Shown: positions 58,758 through 64,000 of the stretch, in pieces | Numbering within the stretch: position 1 is the first letter of the stretch | Layout: every line of letters starts with the position of its first letter | From: Bacillus sp. FJAT-29937 | GTDB taxonomy: Bacteria; Bacillota; Bacilli; Bacillales; Cytobacillaceae | Length of the DNA: 64,000 bases | Direction: 5' to 3' | NCBI RefSeq assembly: GCF_001509555.1 | Contig: NZ_LMAS01000007.1 | Coordinates: 1 to 64,000 of the forward strand | The notes under the pieces: model-generated | Databases searched by the model: none | Told to the model about the DNA's origin: nothing | The model's input: the letters and a program-made list of their open reading frames with translations, nothing else | Position numbers and translations under genes: made by a program

Positions 58758-59320
58758 TGAAAAAAATCCATCCAACTTGTACTTTATGTCAGCATTTTGA
58801 TAGTAATCAAAAAATGTGTGGTTTCTATAAAATCGAAGTGGATCCATTGGGGTATGAAATGGCCAGTCAATGTAAGTCTGCTGGAGGGTTTGTACGTAAT
58901 CTAAATGTATTACCGGAAAGTTATCATTACTTTAAAGATAATGAGGATATTCCGTTTGGTTGGGAACCAGAATTAAAAAGTTTGCCAACAGATAAAGACG
59001 GTGTTCCGCTCTTTGTATATACAAAGAGGGGATTAGAGCGAGCGATACCTGCTGCGCCTGGCGTGGAATTAGTAGGTGACATCCTTGTGGGTGTTAAAAA
59101 AATTACGACTTATCAAGGTCAACGTGAAATAATCTATGATTTAGGTGTTGAAATTGCAGAAAATGAAGCGGAAAAAGCTGGGGTCGATCTTTTCGTATTG
59201 CCTGAAGAAGAGGGAAGTATAGGAATTCCTGAATTGAAAGAAGTGTATAAACAAAAGCAAGGAAGGTATCGTAACCCCAAAAATGCTTGGTTTAGTGATA
59301 AGCCTATAGAAAGCTGGTAA
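58754..59320 (+). CDS. Cys-rich hypothetical protein (188 aa)
   Basis: N-terminal CTLCQHFDSNQKMCGFYKIE and QCKSAGGFVRN suggest a four-Cys metal site. The rest contains GVDLFVLPEEE and is unrecognised. ATG after AATAGGAGGAA, overlapping the end of the annealing-protein gene. Confidence 0.6.
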   Translation: MMKKIHPTCTLCQHFDSNQKMCGFYKIEVDPLGYEMASQCKSAGGFVRNLNVLPESYHYFKDNEDIPFGWEPELKSLPTDKDGVPLFVYTKRGLERAIPAAPGVELVGDILVGVKKITTYQGQREIIYDLGVEIAENEAEKAGVDLFVLPEEEGSIGIPELKEVYKQKQGRYRNPKNAWFSDKPIESW

Positions 59321-59326
59321 TTTCAC

Positions 59327-59620
59327 ATGAACGAGAAAACAAATGATATTCGGTCAAATCTCATATTCTTAATGTATAAAATTTATTCTATCTTAAAGGA
59401 AAAACAGCTTTCTTCATCAGGTGAGTGGCTGCAGGAGGACTATTCTTTAACATGGGATGGACAGCAGACTTTGATTCTATTTAAAAAGTCATTATTAATT
59501 GCGGAAGTTCGTACTGGTCAAGTTAATTTAGACCCTTCTATTCAGGAATACTATCATGTACCTTACTCATGGCTTCTTAATATAAAAGATTTGTTAGGTT
59601 CTGCTGATAATACATTGTAG
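59327..59620 (+). CDS. Hypothetical protein (97 aa)
   Basis: Unrecognised, soluble; follows the Cys-rich gene by 6 bp, so it is part of the same operon although no good ribosome binding site is visible. Confidence 0.5.
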   Translation: MNEKTNDIRSNLIFLMYKIYSILKEKQLSSSGEWLQEDYSLTWDGQQTLILFKKSLLIAEVRTGQVNLDPSIQEYYHVPYSWLLNIKDLLGSADNTL

Positions 59621-59639
59621 AAATGTAGGATTTATCGAA

Positions 59640-59955
59640 ATTAATTTTCTTTTGACAGCTTATGTGACGTAAGGGATTTGGGGGAAATAGGGAAGTATTC
59701 AAATGATTATATTGAGTTATCTAAAGAAATCAGGGAAATGCGCGGAAGAACCTTCTCACTATTATTTATAATTGGTGTTATTTGGATTGTACTTCAATAG
59801 CAAAAACCTTATTAACAGGAAGTGAAGCAGAGGGAATACTTTTGAAGGAATTTTTGTTATAATAACCGTTTTTACAGTTGTCTTATTGATTTACGTATTT
59901 TTTTCTATTGGCAGTTGTATAGAAGCTAAGCTAAAAATTAATAAGTTATAATGTC
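59640..59955 (+). other. Region with decayed membrane-protein frames
   Basis: A 40-codon TTG frame (ends SLLFIIGVIWIVLQ) and, in another frame, EGIFVIITVFTVVLLIYVFF without a start codon suggest a small membrane protein broken by frameshift. No intact gene seen. Confidence 0.35.
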
Positions 59956-60070
59956 GCTTTTCAAAATAACTGCAAACAAAGTAAACTGTGAGTATTTCAG
60001 AGCAAGACAGCTGTAGAAAGGATTTGGATCACAACTTGCCCTGTTAACTATTGTTGGGTTAAAGGAATAA

Positions 60071-60244
60071 CTATGAAGTTTTTTGATATAAGAAAATCAA
60101 TTTATCTAGTTGTTGGCTGATTTCAATGGTTTGGTTACTGTTTATTCCTTCTGTTACCCCAATTTCAATTAATTGAGCTCGATAGAATTCAATTGTTTTC
60201 AAAAGGGTATCTTTAGATATTAGTGAGTAATCAGTACTATTCAA
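60071..60244 (-). CDS. Spo0E-family aspartyl-phosphate phosphatase (57 aa)
   Basis: The minus-strand frame reads STDYSLISKDTLLKTIEFYR, AQLIEIGVTEGINSN, then IEISQQLDKLIFLYQ. The two-helix hairpin with SQxLDxLI (SQELD in Spo0E) defines the Spo0E/YisI/YnzD family, which dephosphorylates Spo0A-P or related regulators and delays sporulation. TTG start behind AGAAGGTGA. A plasmid copy would let the element influence the host's decision to sporulate. Monocistronic. Confidence 0.75.
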   Translation of the reverse strand: MNSTDYSLISKDTLLKTIEFYRAQLIEIGVTEGINSNQTIEISQQLDKLIFLYQKTS

Positions 60245-60405
60245 ATCTTCACCTTCTGGGTATTAAGTATTATTCACGAATACTATAATACCAGTATTAA
60301 ACAAAAATGGAATATGGATTAATAAAGAATAAAAATAGGGAATATTACGAGTAATCAGAATGATGGAACGCGTATAGTAATCACAAATTACAGGGAGTTA
60401 TTGAA

Positions 60406-60612
60406 ATGATTAAACAATATGAATATGTAGATCCAGACGTAACTAGACAGGAAATGGCTAAGGTCCTTATAAAAGGGCTAGGTCGCTCTTTAACTGAACA
60501 AGAAATAAGAACAATTTATTGGTTAGGTGATATAGAGTATAAATCGAGAGGAATCATCCTAGATCTTTTCAAGGAGCTTAATGAACGAATTGAATATTTT
60601 AAGGAAGATTAG
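60406..60612 (+). CDS. Small hypothetical protein (68 aa)
   Basis: ATG after CAGGGAG. Charged helical sequence (VTRQEMAKVLIKGLGRSLTE, QEIRTIYWLGDIEY); unrecognised. Confidence 0.55.
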   Translation: MIKQYEYVDPDVTRQEMAKVLIKGLGRSLTEQEIRTIYWLGDIEYKSRGIILDLFKELNERIEYFKED

Positions 60613-60663
60613 TCGTTTTGCTTTAGAATGAACAATATGAAACTATTATAGGAGAGTTGTAAA

Positions 60664-61626
60664 GTGAAAAAGAAAATGAAATATTTAATCTTACTTTTAA
60701 CGATCATCTTTATGGTTGGTTGTGCCAACGTAGAAGATGCATCCATTACAGATAAAGAAACAGATTCACAAGATGTAACCACAGTTGAAACAAATTCAAA
60801 TAATAGCGAAAAGGAAGAGACGAACACTACGGTTGTAGATGAACCAGTAGTGGAAGAAACGCCAACCGAACAAAATAATGACCTGTTCTCGGGATACAAT
60901 CTTATTGAAGTTGATGGTGGTGATTTGTCTGGATATCGTGAACCGAACGTGGTCGTTGACATTGGCTATGGGGACCGGAAGTATTGGGCTTTCACGAATG
61001 AACATGGGCAACTGGTCCGTGTCATTGCTGACGAAATCGTTCTACAAGATGACCGTACCGAACCTGTAACATCGTCTGGCAGATACTACTCTGATGAAGC
61101 AAAAGTTCCTGGTGTCGAAAGAGCAGATTTAGATGAAGGACATATCATTGCGGATTCTCTCGGAGGGGTATCAAATGCTTACAATATTACTCCACAAGAA
61201 AGTACGCTTAACCGACATGGAGATCAAGCATATATGGAAGACGCGATCCGTAAGGCGGGTGGAGCTACTAAATTTGAAGCTATTATCACATATCCGAATA
61301 CAAAAACGCAGATTCCTTCAAGTTATCAGTATACCTATACTTTAAAGGGCAACGTGATTGTAGATAAATTCGACAATGTGAACCCTGATGAAGTAAACGC
61401 AAAACTCGGTTTAACAGACAGTAAGCCCTCCGATTCAACTAGTTCAAACACGAATTCAACTAGCTCAAACGCAGACGGTGATATTTCTCGAGTTGATACA
61501 AATGGTAATGGGAAGGTAACGATTAAAGAAGCGAAAGATGCAGGTTTTAGTATGCCCATAACGTCTGACCATTGGTTATACAAATACATGGATGATCGTG
61601 ATGGTGACGGGATGGTAGGTGAATAA
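60664..61626 (+). CDS. Secreted lipoprotein DNA/RNA endonuclease with EF-hand-like tail
   Basis: A lipoprotein signal with lipobox MVGC (Cys at residue 20), an acidic Ser/Thr linker, then a His-Me finger nuclease core: DEGHIIADSLGG (general-base His), YNITPQESTLNRHGD (metal-binding Asn). The tail DTNGNGKVTIKEAKDAG and DDRDGDGMVGE is a Ca2+-binding excalibur/EF-hand type. It would sit on the outer face of the membrane and degrade external DNA. GTG start seven nt after GGAGAG. Confidence 0.85.
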   Translation: MKKKMKYLILLLTIIFMVGCANVEDASITDKETDSQDVTTVETNSNNSEKEETNTTVVDEPVVEETPTEQNNDLFSGYNLIEVDGGDLSGYREPNVVVDIGYGDRKYWAFTNEHGQLVRVIADEIVLQDDRTEPVTSSGRYYSDEAKVPGVERADLDEGHIIADSLGGVSNAYNITPQESTLNRHGDQAYMEDAIRKAGGATKFEAIITYPNTKTQIPSSYQYTYTLKGNVIVDKFDNVNPDEVNAKLGLTDSKPSDSTSSNTNSTSSNADGDISRVDTNGNGKVTIKEAKDAGFSMPITSDHWLYKYMDDRDGDGMVGE

Positions 61627-61755
61627 GCCGCTAAAACTTTGAGGCAAAATAAATGAACGAAAGACATTACCAAATTTACGTAAAACAATTGAGAAAAGTT
61701 AAAAATCATGGTACGATATATGTAATAAAATAGTAGACAATTTATTGTGTGGAAG

Positions 61756-61793
61756 CACCGCCAATATCCTCTTTTGGGTATTGGCGTTTTTTA
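61756..61793 (+). terminator. Terminator / leader hairpin
   Basis: CGCCAATATCC and GGTATTGGCG form the stem, followed by TTTTTTATT. It lies 130 bp after the nuclease gene and 60 bp before the next, so it may belong to either. Confidence 0.75.
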
Positions 61794-61853
61794 TTACTCT
61801 CTGAGGGATATCTAAAGTTGCTATAGATTTATAAAATATTAAGGGGGGAAATT

Positions 61854-62051
61854 ATGTTAATGCAGCCAAGTGTTAAAAGATTTATTTTATCGTATCCTTC
61901 TAGCTTTAAAATAATTGGATTAATGGTAGGCATATTACAGGTGAATTTATTGGATGGTGAAGACAATTTTTCAATGGATATTCGTTTAGGCCATAAAGAC
62001 GAACCTGTTGATATTTCTCCATTCTTAGAAAATGTTAAAATAGTGTCATAA
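61854..62051 (+). CDS. Small hypothetical protein (65 aa)
   Basis: ATG behind TAAGGGGGGAA. One moderately hydrophobic stretch (FKIIGLMVGILQVNLL) and an acidic C terminus. Unrecognised. Confidence 0.5.
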   Translation: MLMQPSVKRFILSYPSSFKIIGLMVGILQVNLLDGEDNFSMDIRLGHKDEPVDISPFLENVKIVS

Positions 62052-62073
62052 TAGTTTAAGGGGCGTTATAAAA

Positions 62074-62472
62074 ATGTTCGTGTACTTTCGTAAAATATGG
62101 GTAAGTATTGTATTTTTAATCATTCTCTTTTCAATACAGCAGTTCCAGTTAAGTTTGATTGGTTTTGCAGTGTTATGTTTTTTATCGGGGAGTTACATAA
62201 CATATATCTTAAGGCACAAACTTATCTATAAAAGGGCTAATGAAAAAAGAATCAAGGATTTAAATAGCTTTAGTCATATTGAAAGTACCGAACATTTGAT
62301 ATTTCCATTTATGGAGACAATCATTATTACGGCTTTGGTGAATCTATGTTACTTTGTAAGCTCACCAACTGTTTCGGTTATCATGTTTGCTGCAGGTTCA
62401 ATCTATCTGTTACTTGCCCATTTTGTAAAAAATAAAGAAGAATATTACTTTTATACGGAAAACTTGATATAA
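62074..62472 (+). CDS. Membrane protein (132 aa)
   Basis: Four hydrophobic segments (about 9-24, 27-45, 77-97, 101-117) with a basic loop in the middle. Unrecognised. Ends at a convergent terminator. Confidence 0.6.
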   Translation: MFVYFRKIWVSIVFLIILFSIQQFQLSLIGFAVLCFLSGSYITYILRHKLIYKRANEKRIKDLNSFSHIESTEHLIFPFMETIIITALVNLCYFVSSPTVSVIMFAAGSIYLLLAHFVKNKEEYYFYTENLI

Positions 62473-62480
62473 GCTCATTT

Positions 62481-62507
62481 TAGCCCCGATTTGGGGCTAT
62501 TTTTTAT
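62481..62507. terminator. Convergent terminator
   Basis: TAGCCCC and GGGGCTA form the stem followed by TTTTTT; the polymerase gene's stop codon lies in the hairpin from the other side. Confidence 0.85.
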
Positions 62508-63756
62508 GACCACCTATAAGTGTGGATCTTGTTAATGCAGTGCCAGCAGGAGTATATGAAACAGCTCGCAGGAGGGCGGTAGAACCATATTTTTTTCTAA
62601 TTTCGTCAACCACATATCCAATTTTTCGTTTTTTCCATCCATTTTTATCAAAGAGATCTAGTTGCACTTCATAATCATCAACAAGGTTAGTGATAGCAAT
62701 GGATATTTGTCGTACAGATTTACCATTATAGTTTTCTTTTAATAATTCAAGACATACTTTGTAAATATCCATTGTGACATTTGTTGGTTTTTCAATTGTT
62801 CTGGAGCGGTGGAACCCGCCACCATATTCATCTTTGCTATAACCAAGACCAAAACTGATCGTTCTTCCAGCCTTTCGTGCAGCACGTGCTCTTCGGGCAA
62901 CTTCTTCACAGATTTCTAATATGCCAGTTTTAACTTCTTCAGAGTTGTAATTTCTTAAAAGAATTTGGCTTTTACCAAAACTAACTTGCCCCTTCAATAT
63001 AGGCGCCCCTATTTCGGAGCAGTCTATACCCCAGGCATGATGATATAGTTGGTTTCCCATAATCCCAAATTTCTTTTCTAATAATGCTAAATCGTAATTT
63101 GCAAGTTGACCTATCGTAAATATTCCCATGCTATTCAATGTTTTTTCCACGCGGGGGCCAATACCCCACATGTCACTTAAAGGTGAAATTCTCCACAATT
63201 TAGTAGGGATATCAGCATAAGTCCAGGTTGCAATTCCGTTAGGTGCTTTTTTAGATTCAAGATCTAACGCTAGTTTTGCTATTAACATATTAGGACCGAT
63301 ACCAACAGTGGAAGGAAGTCCAAAATCATTTTTTATGTCAAACTGTATTTGTTTGGCCACGATTTCTGCCTGTTCCTGGGATGTTTTTGGCCCTAATTGA
63401 AGGAACGATTCGTCTATTGAGTAGGTGTGAACGCATGAAGGAGGTACGTATCGATAAAACAATTTTGTGAGCTCCGTTGATACTTTTATAAACAAACTCA
63501 TTTGAGGGTCAACAATATGGATTCGTGGGTCGTTTGGGACCTCAAACAGACGGGAACCAGTCTTGATATTGAAATCTCTTTTAAGAGCGGCGGAAGCTGC
63601 TAATACCACACTACCCTGGCGATCTGTGCTCCCAACTACGGCAAGGTAACAAGTAAGCGGGTCCAATCCTTTTTCGATAGCCGCAACGCTTGCATAAAAG
63701 CTTTTCTGATCTATGCATAGAATGGTTTGCTCTGGAAATTGGGTATAGTCAAACAT
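62497..63756 (-). CDS. uvrX: Y-family DNA polymerase, UvrX/YqjW type
   Basis: Translesion polymerase: TILCIDQKSFYASVAA (first catalytic Asp), YSIDESFLQLG (catalytic Asp-Glu), MWGIGPRVEKTLNSMGI (helix-hairpin-helix), and a C-terminal VQLDLFD clamp-binding peptide. 419 aa. This is the plasmid and SP-beta-type UvrX branch. It follows the YolD gene, as usual for this pair. Expected to bypass damage at forks using the sliding clamp. Confidence 0.93.
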   Translation of the reverse strand: MFDYTQFPEQTILCIDQKSFYASVAAIEKGLDPLTCYLAVVGSTDRQGSVVLAASAALKRDFNIKTGSRLFEVPNDPRIHIVDPQMSLFIKVSTELTKLFYRYVPPSCVHTYSIDESFLQLGPKTSQEQAEIVAKQIQFDIKNDFGLPSTVGIGPNMLIAKLALDLESKKAPNGIATWTYADIPTKLWRISPLSDMWGIGPRVEKTLNSMGIFTIGQLANYDLALLEKKFGIMGNQLYHHAWGIDCSEIGAPILKGQVSFGKSQILLRNYNSEEVKTGILEICEEVARRARAARKAGRTISFGLGYSKDEYGGGFHRSRTIEKPTNVTMDIYKVCLELLKENYNGKSVRQISIAITNLVDDYEVQLDLFDKNGWKKRKIGYVVDEIRKKYGSTALLRAVSYTPAGTALTRSTLIGGHKK

Positions 63757-63765
63757 GGTATTACC

Positions 63766-64000
63766 TCACAATTGTTGTATGTTAATTAAATTTTTGAAAG
63801 GTATATGATGAAAAATATCATCCGGATCTTTAATAATCAATTGACTCTTTAAGTGGTTGATATAGGTTACAGTTCCTTTTATTGTTTTTACAAATCCATT
63901 ATCAAAAATTTCAAGGACAAGACTATTGTTAAATTCCATTGATTCACAAATGGTCATTTCAAACTGTTGTATTGCTTGCTCATCCAGTTCAGGTTTCTCC
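63766..64000 (-). CDS. YolD-like protein, truncated by the window edge
   Basis: The minus-strand frame is open to the end of the window (KPELDEQAIQQFEMTICESM onward), so the N terminus is missing. GFVKTIKGTVTYINHLKSQL and the final FKNLINI match YolD-like proteins, small partners usually encoded directly upstream of UvrX/YqjW polymerases and often LexA-regulated. Confidence 0.8.
   Translation of the reverse strand, partial: EKPELDEQAIQQFEMTICESMEFNNSLVLEIFDNGFVKTIKGTVTYINHLKSQLIIKDPDDIFHHIPFKNLINIQQL

Overview
The window is one contiguous piece of an AT-rich, low-GC Gram-positive replicon. It is most likely part of a large conjugative plasmid (or plasmid-like element) of an endospore-forming Bacillaceae. 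Pointers to this host are a type I preQ1 riboswitch, strong AAGGAGG-type ribosome binding sites, a Spo0E-family phosphatase, a YolD/UvrX pair, a PlcR/PapR-like pheromone cassette and frequent TTG/GTG starts. Plasmid pointers are an iteron origin next to a Rep_3-type initiator and a long type IV secretion operon. No rRNA or tRNA was seen.

Layout. 1-4630: putative 7-deazaguanine DNA-modification region, with a PAPS-reductase-like protein cut by the window edge, a TGT/DpdA-like transglycosylase, and queC-queD-queE behind a preQ1 riboswitch. This block is flanked by fragments of an aminotransferase and an MFS transporter. 4990-7030: small holin-like toxin, 11 iterons, replication initiator. 7150-10230: small unknown genes and two convergent small-RNA candidates, one with three hairpins sharing the loop UUGGUAG. 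10230-24770: replication and DNA metabolism (wHTH protein, CHC2/Toprim primase, two SSBs, DnaN, N6-adenine methylase, RecB/Cas4-like nuclease, HU, 5'-3' exonuclease). 24880-32400: a ubiquitin-like conjugation cassette of PRTRC type (E2-like, Ubl, JAB protease, E1/ThiF) running into dnaX. 32800-39710: holB, second DnaN-like clamp, SNF2 helicase, acidic protein. 39800-43590: XRE-TPR regulator with a divergent 39-aa pro-peptide and three exported proteins. 43900-56690: type IV secretion (VirB2/VirB3/VirB4, two VirB6-like, a bifunctional wall hydrolase). 56880-59620: AbrB-Zn finger regulator, GNAT-like protein, Rad52/Sak-like annealing protein. 60070-64000: Spo0E-like phosphatase, secreted nuclease, small membrane proteins, Y-family polymerase and YolD.

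How the parts fit. The element appears to bring much of its own replisome: two clamps, clamp-loader tau/gamma and delta', primase, SSBs, and flap/RNA-primer exonuclease. Several otherwise unrelated proteins carry QxSIFD or QLSLF clamp-binding peptides at a terminus, so the plasmid clamps may act as an organising hub. Nine operons, mostly replication and ubiquitin-like genes, share one 5' module: extended -10 promoter (TGnTATAAT-like), 30-33 nt to a tiny hairpin ACCCWWGCGGGA, a long intrinsic terminator, then CTTTTTAAGGAG and the start codon. This looks like a plasmid-wide attenuation/antitermination regulon, and together with the ubiquitin-like cassette it is the most novel content. Function calls rest on motif reading only; no database search was run.
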